Both the position numbers and the translations under genes were made by a program. A stretch of 62,321 nucleotides of DNA. Origin: Comamonadaceae bacterium (lineage in GTDB: Bacteria > Pseudomonadota > Gammaproteobacteria > Burkholderiales > Burkholderiaceae_C). Under the pieces are notes generated by a model. The model did no database searches. It had not been told where the DNA came from and saw only the letters and a program-made list of their open reading frames with translations. Within the stretch, counting starts at the first letter, position 1; the number at the start of each line of letters is the position of its first letter. The stretch lies in assembly GCA_947373105.1 (NCBI GenBank), contig CANBWK010000006.1, forward strand, positions 1-62,321, in the 5' to 3' direction. This document shows positions 27,113 through 34,517 of the stretch, one piece after another.

Positions 27113-28339
27113 TTAAATGCCCAGGCGCTTGCGCGCACCGGCTAGAAAGTGAGCCACGCGGCCAATGGCTTCACGCAGATCGTCTTCATGCGGCAGGAAC
27201 ACGATTCGGAAATGGTCCGTGTTTGGCCAGTTAAACCCCGTGCCTTGAACTAACATGACCCGTGTTTCTTGTAACAACTCCAGGAAAAACTGCTGGTCAT
27301 CTGCAATCGGATAGACCTTGGGGTCCAGTTTGGGAAACATGTACAAAGCCGCATGGGGCTTCACACAGGACACGCCAGGAATAGCGGTAATCAGTTCGTA
27401 GGCCAGGTCTCTTTGCTTACGCAAGCGTCCGCCCTCGCCCACCAACTCATTGATGCTTTGATGACCGCCCAGTGCTGTTTGAATCGCCCATTGCCCTGGC
27501 ACATTGGCACACAAGCGCATGTTTGACAACATGTTCAAGCCCTCAATGTAATCCTTGGCAGGCTTCTTGTCCCCGGACACCACCATCCATCCGGCCCGGT
27601 ATCCACAAGAGCGGTAACTTTTGGACAAAGAATTGAAAGTCAGTGTCAGTACATCCGTGCTCAAACTGGCGATCGGCGTGTGCTTCACGTCGTCATATAA
27701 AACTTTGTCGTAAACCTCATCTGCAAAAATGACCAAATCGTGCTCTCGGGCCAAATTGACGATGCTTTGCAGTAAGTCATCAGAATATAACGCGCCGGTG
27801 GGATTGTTCGGGTTGATAACCACAATGCCTTTGGTTCGCGGTGTGATCTTGCGGCGAATGTCGTCAATATCGGGCATCCAGCCATTGGCCTCTTCGCACA
27901 TGTAATGCACAGGCGTGCCGCCAGACAAACTGGTGGCAGCGGTCCACAAGGGATAGTCTGGGGCAGGCAAGAGCAATTCATCGCCGTTATCGAGCAGGCC
28001 ATTGGTCGCCATGACGATGAGTTCACTGGCACCATTGCCCAAATAAATATCGTCCAGCGTAACGCCTTTGATCCCTTGTTTCTGAGTCTCGTGCATGACC
28101 GCTTTGCGGGCACCAAAAATACCTTTACTGTCCGAATAACCCGCCGAATTGGGCAGGTTTCGGATCATGTCTTGCTGTATTTCTTCAGGCGCGTCAAAAC
28201 CAAATACCGCCAGGTTGCCGATATTCAATTTGATTATTTTTTGGCCTTCTTCCTCCATCTGACGCGCGCGGTCCATGATCGGTCCACGGATGTCGTAACA
28301 GACATTGGCAAGTTTTGCTGATTTGAGGATCGTCTTCAA
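27113..28339 (-). CDS. alaA: AlaA-type alanine/glutamate-pyruvate aminotransferase
   Basis: 408-residue class I/II PLP aminotransferase close to Escherichia coli AlaA: NVCYDIRGPIMDRARQME near the N-terminus, NPNNPTGALYSDDLLQ, the PLP lysine in NSLSKSYRSCGYRAGW and the C-terminal FRIVFLPHEDDL. It probably makes alanine from pyruvate and glutamate. The start is TTG at 28339, with a strong GGGAGG four bases ahead; no ATG is nearby. It precedes hom on the same strand by 25 bases. Confidence 0.92.
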   Translation of the reverse strand: MKTILKSAKLANVCYDIRGPIMDRARQMEEEGQKIIKLNIGNLAVFGFDAPEEIQQDMIRNLPNSAGYSDSKGIFGARKAVMHETQKQGIKGVTLDDIYLGNGASELIVMATNGLLDNGDELLLPAPDYPLWTAATSLSGGTPVHYMCEEANGWMPDIDDIRRKITPRTKGIVVINPNNPTGALYSDDLLQSIVNLAREHDLVIFADEVYDKVLYDDVKHTPIASLSTDVLTLTFNSLSKSYRSCGYRAGWMVVSGDKKPAKDYIEGLNMLSNMRLCANVPGQWAIQTALGGHQSINELVGEGGRLRKQRDLAYELITAIPGVSCVKPHAALYMFPKLDPKVYPIADDQQFFLELLQETRVMLVQGTGFNWPNTDHFRIVFLPHEDDLREAIGRVAHFLAGARKRLGI

Positions 28340-28457
28340 AGTCCCTCCCAGGGCATCGTCATTGGGGAAAACCTATAATTTGACCACAGTTCCGGTCACA
28401 TTTCGGACCCAAGCCTGAATGTCTGTCCTAAACACAGTCTGTCCACCTCAACGCCAC

Positions 28458-28865
28458 ATGAAACTCCAACCGGATCAATTCAACGTCCCATTCATCAGCG
28501 CCTACGAACCAGGCTGGATTGAAGTGAATGGCCATAAATACACAGGCTCTCTGGTGATCAGCTCAGAAAGTGGTTGCTCGCCTTGGTCCGTTGGTCAATT
28601 TGAGGCCTTAAACGCCGAATGTTTTAATGAATTAATGCAGTTCAAACCTGAATTGATCGTCTTTGGCGGCGGTCCGACCCTCCGCTTTCCCAAGCCCATT
28701 TGGCTTGCGGGGCTTATGCAGCATGGGATAGGTGTTGAATCCATGGACACGCCCGCCGCCTGCAGAACTTACAATATATTGGCCAGTGAAGGTCGCCGTG
28801 TCGTTGCCGCCCTGTTGCCTCTTGAGGAGGCAAAGCCAGCAATTCCTAAAATTTCACCCCCTTAA
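28458..28865 (+). CDS. Mth938-like domain protein (DUF498)
   Basis: 135 residues starting at MKLQPDQFNVPFISAYEPGW. The VNGHKYTGSLVISSESG, ELIVFGGGPTLRFP and ESMDTPAACRTYNILASEGR segments are the Mth938/NDUFAF3-like fold. Bacterial members are found across proteobacteria with no settled biochemistry; the mitochondrial relative helps complex I assembly, which should not be transferred without evidence. A longer start at 28419 is possible but ATG 28458 fits the family. Divergent from alaA. Confidence 0.88.
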   Translation: MKLQPDQFNVPFISAYEPGWIEVNGHKYTGSLVISSESGCSPWSVGQFEALNAECFNELMQFKPELIVFGGGPTLRFPKPIWLAGLMQHGIGVESMDTPAACRTYNILASEGRRVVAALLPLEEAKPAIPKISPP

Positions 28866-28886
28866 ATGTGACGATTGTGGCGGATT

Positions 28887-28916
28887 CAGCGCTTGCCCAG
28901 CGCTTGCCCAGCGCTT
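28887..28916. repeat. Phased 11-base repeat before the bcp promoter
   Basis: CAGCGCTTGCC occurs twice in tandem, followed by CAGCGCTT, giving three AGCGCT palindromes spaced exactly 11 bases. A -10-like TAAAAT starts at 28922. The repeats cover the -35 and upstream part of this candidate promoter, about 100 bases before the bcp ATG. Confidence 0.6.
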
Positions 28917-29013
28917 TAGGATAAAATACCCAATCACCAAATGATCAAGCAGCCTTAACCAAGGCTGATGAATTGCTTTTTGGCCTCATTCAGTTACCCG
29001 AGAATAAATTTCT

Positions 29014-29511
29014 ATGGCGATCGTTGTCAACAAACCCCTCCCTGAATTTGAAGCGAACGCAACCGGTGGCTTGAAGGTATCCAATACCTCGCACACTGGG
29101 AAAACGCTTATTTTGTATTTCTACCCCAAAGATAACACCCCCGGATGTACAACCGAGGCCATGCAATTCAGGGATAAATTCAAGGATTTCACCAAAGCCG
29201 GAGCCACTGTATTTGGTGTCTCTCGCGACAATATGAAATCCCATGACGAGTTCAAGGCTAATCTTGAGCTGCCTTTTGAATTGATTGCCGATACTGAAGA
29301 AAAAATGTGCCATATGTTTGGTGTGGTTAAAAACAAAATCATGTATGGCAAAAAAGTCAAAGGTATCGAACGCAGTACCTTTTTGATTGGCGCAGATGGT
29401 TTGCTTAAGAATGAGTGGCGCGGCCTTAAAGTACCAGGTCATGTGGAAGAGGTCCTTCAGGCCGTCAAAGATTTGAAAAAAGCCGTTCCCGCGACCACAA
29501 CAACTGTTTGA
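29014..29511 (+). CDS. bcp: Bcp/PrxQ-type thiol peroxidase
   Basis: Peroxiredoxin that reduces hydrogen and organic peroxides with thioredoxin. The 165-residue protein has the peroxidatic Cys45 in KDNTPGCTTEAM with the preceding YFYPKD. The resolving cysteine found five residues later in Escherichia coli Bcp is replaced by Met50; only one other cysteine (Cys99) exists, so it may work as a 1-Cys enzyme or use Cys99. The start has only a modest ribosome-binding site. The Thr-rich C-terminus is unremarkable. Confidence 0.93.
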   Translation: MAIVVNKPLPEFEANATGGLKVSNTSHTGKTLILYFYPKDNTPGCTTEAMQFRDKFKDFTKAGATVFGVSRDNMKSHDEFKANLELPFELIADTEEKMCHMFGVVKNKIMYGKKVKGIERSTFLIGADGLLKNEWRGLKVPGHVEEVLQAVKDLKKAVPATTTTV

Positions 29512-29587
29512 ATATGTCATGAAACTTATGCGCGGCTCGTGCATAATGTTTTCATGCAGTTGACCCACAGTTCGACAAATTCCTTAC

Positions 29588-29624
29588 AAAAAGCCGCCTT
29601 GGCCTCCAGGCGGCTTTTTGTTTT
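29588..29624 (+). terminator. Terminator between bcp and phoH
   Basis: 11-base-pair stem AAAAAGCCGCC/GGCGGCTTTTT (29588-29598 with 29609-29619), 10-base loop, followed by GTTTT. An imperfect longer inverted repeat (about 29518-29556, arms CATGAAAC and TTTTCATG) lies just upstream and may be a second structure or an operator. Confidence 0.85.
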
Positions 29625-29663
29625 GTAACTCTACTTGCTTTTTCTTTCAAGAGGCCCCGTTTC

Positions 29664-31379
29664 ATGCCATTGCCACCAGCACCAACCCAACGCGCATCCT
29701 TGCTTTCAAATGCGGCTTTTGATCACACCCAGAACACACCTAGCACAAACCAGCCGCGTGGCAAAAAAAACAATGCCTTGAGTGAAACTGCTCCAGTGCA
29801 AAAAACCACGCAACAAGAGGCCACAAAGAATCTGCTTGTGCAGGTTGAAACAACGCGACCCATCAAAAAAACACGCACAGACCCCGCACAAACGCCTGCT
29901 GAAACGTCACTACGCCAACCAGCAAATGCTTTGGATAAACCAACTCCGGTCGCCTCGAAAAACAACCGCACCACGAAACTGAAGAAAACAGGTCCAACCA
30001 AATTATTTGTACTGGACACCAATGTCCTGATGCATGACCCGATGTGCCTCTTTCGATTTGAAGAGCACGATGTTTTCCTGCCCATGATCGTGCTGGAAGA
30101 ACTTGATGGGCATAAAAAAGGAATGACCGAAGTTGCTCGCAATGCCCGCCAAACCAGTCGCTCTTTGGATGCCTTGGCCGCACAAGGCTCTGACATCAGT
30201 CAAGGCCTCAACTTGTCTGGCACGGGCCATGTCGATGCAACAGGAAAGCTTTTTTTCCAAACGCAAACTCTGGATGTCAGTCTTCCGATCAGCTTGCCGC
30301 AGGGCAAAGCTGACAACCAAATTCTCGGCGTTGTGCAAGCGCTGGGGCATCAAATGTCTCCCCGTGAAGTCGTTCTGGTCTCCAAAGACATCAACATGCG
30401 GGTCAAAGCACGCGCCTTGGGGCTGGCCGCTGAAGACTACCAAAACGACAAGGTTCTGGAAGACGGCGATATTCTGTATGCAGGCGTGATGGTTTTGCCA
30501 GCGGACTTTTGGTCACGCCATGGAAAAGCCGTAGAAAGTTGGCAGCAAGGTAGTCATACGTTCTACCGCATCAGTGGGCCGGTTGTGCCCAGCTTGTTGA
30601 TCAATCAGTTTGTATACCTTGAGGCGCCGGGTGAGCCCAGTCTCTATGCAAGAGTGACTGAGATTCGGGGCAAAACAGCGGTGCTTCGCACACTGAAAGA
30701 CTTCACACACCTCAAAAATGCAGTATGGGGCGTGACAACGCGCAACCGAGAGCAAAACTTTGCCATGAATTTACTGACCGATCCTGAAGTGGATTTTGTG
30801 ACTTTGGCAGGCACAGCAGGAACGGGCAAAACCCTGATGGCCTTGGCGGCAGGTTTAACCCAGGTACTGGACGATCGCCGCTATACCGAAATCATTATGA
30901 CCCGAGCCACCGTGAGTGTGGGTGAAGACATTGGCTTCTTACCAGGAACCGAGGAAGAAAAAATGGGGCCATGGATGGGTGCGCTGGATGACAACTTGGA
31001 GTTTTTGGCCAAAGGTGACGGCGGCAATGCAGGCGAATGGGGCCGCGCCGCGACCAATGAACTGATCCGCAGTCGCATCAAGATCAAGAGCATGAACTTC
31101 ATGCGGGGTCGCACCTTCATGAACAAGTACGTGATCATTGACGAGGCGCAGAACTTGACACCCAAGCAAATGAAAACCTTGATCACCCGGGCCGGGCCGG
31201 GCACCAAGATTGTCTGTATGGGCAATTTGGCACAAATCGACACACCCTATCTGACCGAAGGCTCTTCAGGTCTGACCTATGCAGTAGACCGCTTTAAGGG
31301 CTGGGCCCACGGTGGGCACATCACCCTGGCCCGCGGGGAACGCTCTCGCCTGGCTGACTTTGCCAGTGAGGTGCTTTGA
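29664..31379 (+). CDS. PIN-PhoH family ATPase
   Basis: 571 residues in three parts. Residues 1-110 are a polar, low-complexity, probably disordered tail. Residues about 112-270 are a PIN nuclease domain (LFVLDTNVLMHDP with the acidic site, IVLEELDGHKKG, VSKDINMRVKARALG). Residues about 350-571 are a PhoH ATPase with Walker A LAGTAGTGKTLMALAAG, Walker B YVIIDEAQNLTP and the ARGERSRLADFASEVL end. PIN-PhoH (PhoH2) proteins are RNA helicase/RNase enzymes. A terminator separates it from bcp, so it has its own promoter. Confidence 0.92.
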   Translation: MPLPPAPTQRASLLSNAAFDHTQNTPSTNQPRGKKNNALSETAPVQKTTQQEATKNLLVQVETTRPIKKTRTDPAQTPAETSLRQPANALDKPTPVASKNNRTTKLKKTGPTKLFVLDTNVLMHDPMCLFRFEEHDVFLPMIVLEELDGHKKGMTEVARNARQTSRSLDALAAQGSDISQGLNLSGTGHVDATGKLFFQTQTLDVSLPISLPQGKADNQILGVVQALGHQMSPREVVLVSKDINMRVKARALGLAAEDYQNDKVLEDGDILYAGVMVLPADFWSRHGKAVESWQQGSHTFYRISGPVVPSLLINQFVYLEAPGEPSLYARVTEIRGKTAVLRTLKDFTHLKNAVWGVTTRNREQNFAMNLLTDPEVDFVTLAGTAGTGKTLMALAAGLTQVLDDRRYTEIIMTRATVSVGEDIGFLPGTEEEKMGPWMGALDDNLEFLAKGDGGNAGEWGRAATNELIRSRIKIKSMNFMRGRTFMNKYVIIDEAQNLTPKQMKTLITRAGPGTKIVCMGNLAQIDTPYLTEGSSGLTYAVDRFKGWAHGGHITLARGERSRLADFASEVL

Positions 31380-31393
31380 TCACAGCGTGATCA
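31377..31393. repeat. Palindrome carrying both convergent stop codons
   Basis: TGATCAC/GTGATCA is a perfect 7-base inverted repeat with spacer AGC. Its left arm starts with the phoH TGA stop and its right arm ends with the dnaB stop. It lacks a T run, so any terminator role would be weak. Confidence 0.7.
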
Positions 31394-32815
31394 GTAGTCG
31401 CCACTACCACCCATGCCCCCGCTGGCCAAGCTTTCAAAGCGGGTCAACGGTTTCAAGAAGGTCAAGCGAACGGTCCCAGTGGGGCCGTTTCGTTGTTTGC
31501 CAATGATGATTTCGGCAATACCTGGCTCCTTGGATTCCTTGTTGTAATAGTCATCTCGATAAATGAACATGATGATGTCAGCATCTTGCTCAATGGCGCC
31601 TGATTCACGCAGATCGCTCATCATGGGCCGTTTGTCTGTGCGCTGCTCCACGCTTCGGTTCAACTGAGACAACGCAATGACTGGACACTGCAATTCTTTG
31701 GCAAGCATTTTCAAGCCACGTGAAATTTCACCCAGCTCGGTCGCCCTGTTATCACCACCCGTCGTAGAGCCACTCATCAGTTGCAAATAGTCCACCACGA
31801 TCAAACCCAATTTACCGCATTGCCGTGCCAGTCGGCGGGCATTGGCGCGCAATTCACTCGGCGTCAAACCAGGGGTCTCATCGATATGCAGCGATACAGT
31901 GCGTAAGCGATCAATCGCATCGGCTAAACGTGGCCATTCCTCGTCGCTGAGCTTACCCGTGCGCAAATGGCCTTGATCAATACGACCAATCGAGCCCACC
32001 ACACGAACAGCCAACTGGGAGGCCCCCATTTCCATCGAAAACACTGCTACAGGCAAGCCCTCGTTTAACGCAACATGTTCTGCAATGTTGACTGCAAGCG
32101 CCGTTTTACCCATTGAAGGTCGTGCAGCCAAAACCACCAGATCGCCGGCTTGCAGGCCGGAAGTCATGCGGTCCAAATCGTAAAAGCCAGTAGGCACCCC
32201 GGTGATGTCATTGGGGTTGTCAGCCATCTCCTGAACGCGGTCCATCAATTCAACGACCAAGGTGTCCATGGACTGAAACCCTTGTTTGGTGCGGGAGCCT
32301 TCTTCGCCTATATTGAAGATTTTTTGCTCAGCCTCGTCCAGAATTTTGTCCACCGGTCTGCCCTGTGGATTGAAAGCATTGGTGGCGATTTCGTCACTGG
32401 CGGTCACCAGTTTGCGCAAAATGGCCCGCTCGCGCACGATCTCAGCATAACGCCGTATGTTGCTTGCGCTGGGCACGTACTGAGCCAACGAGTTTAAATA
32501 GGCAAGCCCACCCATCCCCTCTGATTTCCCCTGATTTTGCAGGTGCTCGAAGACGGTAATGACATCAGCAGGTTTGGAGCCATTGACCAAGGTCCCGATT
32601 GCACTGAAGATCAACTTGTGTTCATGCCGATAAAAATCGTTCTCAACCAGTAAATCGTTCACGCGATCCCAAGCCTGATTATCGAGTAAAAGTCCGCCAA
32701 GCACGCTGGACTCGGCCTCAATCGAATGAGGGGGTACGCGCAGTTGAGCTACCTGCGCGTCTTGCGAACTGTTCAAAATAGAGCCTGACAAATGAGAAGA
32801 ATAAACAGCCGACAT
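31391..32815 (-). CDS. dnaB: Replicative DNA helicase DnaB
   Basis: DnaB is the hexameric 5'-3' helicase at the replication fork. 474 residues: N-terminal DnaG-binding helical domain (PHSIEAESSVLGGLLLD), linker, and RecA-like domain with Walker A ARPSMGKTALAVNI, FSMEMGASQLAVRV and DLRESGAIEQDADIIMFIYRD. No intein. It follows rplI after 174 bases in the conserved rpsF-priB-rpsR-rplI-dnaB order. Confidence 0.98.
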   Translation of the reverse strand: MSAVYSSHLSGSILNSSQDAQVAQLRVPPHSIEAESSVLGGLLLDNQAWDRVNDLLVENDFYRHEHKLIFSAIGTLVNGSKPADVITVFEHLQNQGKSEGMGGLAYLNSLAQYVPSASNIRRYAEIVRERAILRKLVTASDEIATNAFNPQGRPVDKILDEAEQKIFNIGEEGSRTKQGFQSMDTLVVELMDRVQEMADNPNDITGVPTGFYDLDRMTSGLQAGDLVVLAARPSMGKTALAVNIAEHVALNEGLPVAVFSMEMGASQLAVRVVGSIGRIDQGHLRTGKLSDEEWPRLADAIDRLRTVSLHIDETPGLTPSELRANARRLARQCGKLGLIVVDYLQLMSGSTTGGDNRATELGEISRGLKMLAKELQCPVIALSQLNRSVEQRTDKRPMMSDLRESGAIEQDADIIMFIYRDDYYNKESKEPGIAEIIIGKQRNGPTGTVRLTFLKPLTRFESLASGGMGGSGDY

Positions 32816-32876
32816 AGTGTGAATTGAGTTTTATTCGATCTTACGCAGTCATGCCGCACAAGTCACGGGACAACCC

Positions 32877-32885
32877 TGTGAATAA
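32877..32885. promoter_or_regulatory. DnaA-box match upstream of dnaB
   Basis: TGTGAATAA fits the DnaA-box consensus (TTATNCACA on the minus strand), 62 bases above the dnaB start. One such match per 30 kb is expected by chance, so function is not shown. Confidence 0.3.
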
Positions 32886-32936
32886 GGCGTGGGTAATCGG
32901 TGAATTCAAGTGCATAACTCACTGATCAAACAGCAA

Positions 32937-32972
32937 TAAAAAAGCCGCCAAGTCTCTCGACCCGGCGGCTTT
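32937..32972 (-). terminator. Terminator after rplI
   Basis: 9-base-pair stem AAAGCCGCC/GGCGGCTTT (32941-32949 with 32964-32972) followed on the minus strand by a T run. It ends the ribosomal protein operon before dnaB, implying a separate dnaB promoter or partial read-through. Confidence 0.85.
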
Positions 32973-32989
32973 GGGATGGGAAGCGCAGA

Positions 32990-33442
32990 TTAAGCGGTTT
33001 CGCCGTAGACAGAGACAGTAATGTCAACCAGCACGTCGGTGTGCAATGACACGGACACTGTGGACTCGCTGACAGTCTTGATAGGGCCGTGAGGCATGCG
33101 AATCTGAGCTTTGGACAAGGCGTAACCCTGTTTGTTCAACTCATCAGCAATGTCATGATTGGTCACAGAACCGAACAAACGGCCATCCACACCGGCTTTT
33201 TGGGTCAGTTTGACCACCATGCCTGACATTTTCTCGCCTTGAGCTTGCGCTTCGGCCAGTTTGGCTGCAGCTGCTTTTTCGAGCTCAACACGGCGCGCTT
33301 CAAATTGCGCTTTATTGGCTTCAGTGGCACGGCGTGCTTGACCACTGGGAATCAAGAAGTTGCGAGCGTAACCATCTTTAACTTTGACGATATCGCCCAG
33401 ATTACCCAGGTTCACGACCTTTTCGAGCAGAATAATTTGCAT
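32990..33442 (-). CDS. rplI: 50S ribosomal protein L9
   Basis: 150 residues with [19 protein letters not shown] and [16 protein letters not shown], the L9 N-domain, a long connecting helix (about 40-75) and the C-terminal rRNA-binding domain. AAGGAG lies 8 bases before the ATG. Last gene of the rpsF-priB-rpsR-rplI set. Confidence 0.98.
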   Translation of the reverse strand: MQIILLEKVVNLGNLGDIVKVKDGYARNFLIPSGQARRATEANKAQFEARRVELEKAAAAKLAEAQAQGEKMSGMVVKLTQKAGVDGRLFGSVTNHDIADELNKQGYALSKAQIRMPHGPIKTVSESTVSVSLHTDVLVDITVSVYGETA

Positions 33443-33453
33443 GATCGGTCTCC

Positions 33454-33735
33454 TTAGACTTTGTGCTGATCGCTGTAAGGCAACATGGCCAAGAAGCGAG
33501 CGCGTTTGATAGCTGTGTTGAGCTGGCGCTGGTAAATGGCGCGAGTGCCAGTCAAGCGAGCGGGGATGATCTTGCCGTTTTCGGCGATGAAGTCACGCAA
33601 TGTGTCGACATCTTTGTAATCAATTTCCTCAACACCTGTCACTGTGAAGCGGCAAAAACGCTTGCGCTTGAACAAAAGGGATTGGGTGTTGCGCTTGGGG
33701 CGCTTATCTTTGTTGAATTTTTTGAACGTGGCCAT
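33454..33735 (-). CDS. rpsR: 30S ribosomal protein S18
   Basis: 93 residues, with the core [40 protein letters not shown] and [15 protein letters not shown]18 forms a heterodimer with S6 on 16S rRNA. The N-terminal basic tail is slightly longer than in Escherichia coli. CAGGAGG is a near-ideal ribosome-binding site. Confidence 0.98.
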   Translation of the reverse strand: MATFKKFNKDKRPKRNTQSLLFKRKRFCRFTVTGVEEIDYKDVDTLRDFIAENGKIIPARLTGTRAIYQRQLNTAIKRARFLAMLPYSDQHKV

Positions 33736-33749
33736 GGGGCCTCCTGAAA

Positions 33750-34037
33750 TTAATCTTGCTGAAACTCTTGAACATGCAGAACAACACTTTTACCGTTTCG
33801 GGGTGTGGCTAAAAAACCGCTGAACCGCCAAACGCTACCTATGGGCTGACGTTGGACTCGCTCTGCAACTGCACCAATTGCCACGGCTTTCACCGAAGCT
33901 TTGACTTGTCTGGTCAGTCCTGCTTCTTGCACTGAGGACTCGTGTTCGAGTCGAAAGTCCAAGGCGGGTAGACCGGCTGGGGTGTAGCGCAAAGCTTGGA
34001 GCTCAACGATACTCGCGGACAAGTCGGTGCGGTTCAC
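33750..34037 (-). CDS. priB: Primosomal replication protein PriB
   Basis: PriB is a single-strand-binding OB-fold protein that helps reload DnaB at stalled forks. 95 residues; [21 protein letters not shown] matches the family start. The first possible start is GTG at 34037, an in-frame TAA lying just above it. That GTG abuts AAGGA, so the usual ribosome-binding spacing is absent, and it overlaps the stop of a 7-codon ORF that begins at the rpsF stop. Re-initiation is therefore likely. Confidence 0.9.
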   Translation of the reverse strand: MNRTDLSASIVELQALRYTPAGLPALDFRLEHESSVQEAGLTRQVKASVKAVAIGAVAERVQRQPIGSVWRFSGFLATPRNGKSVVLHVQEFQQD

Positions 34038-34057
34038 TCCTTAACGACGCGTGTCAT
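34034..34057 (-). other. Possible 7-codon relay ORF between rpsF and priB
   Basis: ATG at 34057 shares a base with the rpsF TAA (TAATG) and opens the ORF MTRVVKE, whose TGA overlaps the priB GTG as GTGA. Both junctions are classic coupling geometries. It may pass ribosomes from rpsF to priB; the peptide itself need not matter. Confidence 0.35.
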
Positions 34058-34422
34058 TAACCTGCAAATTCTGTTTGTTGGGCTTTGCGGGCTTCTTCAC
34101 GCTCGACTGTTTTCATCATGGAAGATGGACCGGCATCGGCTTTCTTCTTTGAAACAGTCAGGTGACGCAGTACCGCGTCGTTGAACTTGAACGCATGTTC
34201 GAGTTCAGCCATCACAGCTTGATCGGCCTCGATGTTGACACACAGGTAGTGGGCTTTACCCAATTTGTTGATTTGGTAAGCCAACTGACGACGGCCCCAA
34301 TCTTCAACACGGTGGATCTTCCCGCCGCCGGCAGTGATCATGCCTTTGTAACGTTCCAGCATAGCTGGAACTTGTTCGCTTTGATCCGGGTGGATCAGCA
34401 ATATGATTTCGTAATGACGCAT
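34057..34422 (-). CDS. rpsF: 30S ribosomal protein S6
   Basis: 121 residues: [20 protein letters not shown], then [20 protein letters not shown] and [11 protein letters not shown], the S6 ferredoxin-like fold, with a basic and acidic tail after about residue 100. AAGGAG sits 7 bases before the ATG. First gene of the operon. Confidence 0.98.
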   Translation of the reverse strand: MRHYEIILLIHPDQSEQVPAMLERYKGMITAGGGKIHRVEDWGRRQLAYQINKLGKAHYLCVNIEADQAVMAELEHAFKFNDAVLRHLTVSKKKADAGPSSMMKTVEREEARKAQQTEFAG

Positions 34423-34432
34423 TCAAACTCCT

Positions 34433-34441
34433 TGTGGATAA
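34433..34441. promoter_or_regulatory. Perfect DnaA box in the rpsF leader
   Basis: TGTGGATAA (TTATCCACA on the minus strand) is the strict DnaA-box consensus, lying 11 bases above the rpsF ATG, immediately before the ribosome-binding site. A chance match to the strict form in this window is about one half, so DnaA control of the operon that carries priB is only a possibility. Confidence 0.3.
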
Positions 34442-34458
34442 CCCAAAAGATTGGTAAA

Positions 34459-34487
34459 GCTGCTCCCGGCGTCTGACGGGGTGCAGC
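34459..34487 (-). promoter_or_regulatory. Hairpin in the rpsF leader, candidate S6:S18 site
   Basis: On the minus strand GCTGCACCCCG pairs with CGGGAGCAGC with a bulge, enclosing a loop with CCG triplets. Many bacterial rpsF leaders carry a hairpin that binds the S6:S18 dimer to limit the operon. Position agrees, but I did not verify the motif base by base. Confidence 0.4.
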
Positions 34488-34502
34488 AAGGCGAAGCCTT
34501 AC

Positions 34503-34508
34503 ATTATA
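34503..34508 (-). promoter_or_regulatory. -10 element of the rpsF promoter
   Basis: A perfect TATAAT on the minus strand, about 80 bases above the rpsF ATG, just beyond the stop of the symporter gene. No convincing -35 lies 17 bases above it. Confidence 0.55.
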
Positions 34509-34517
34509 GCTCAGGCA

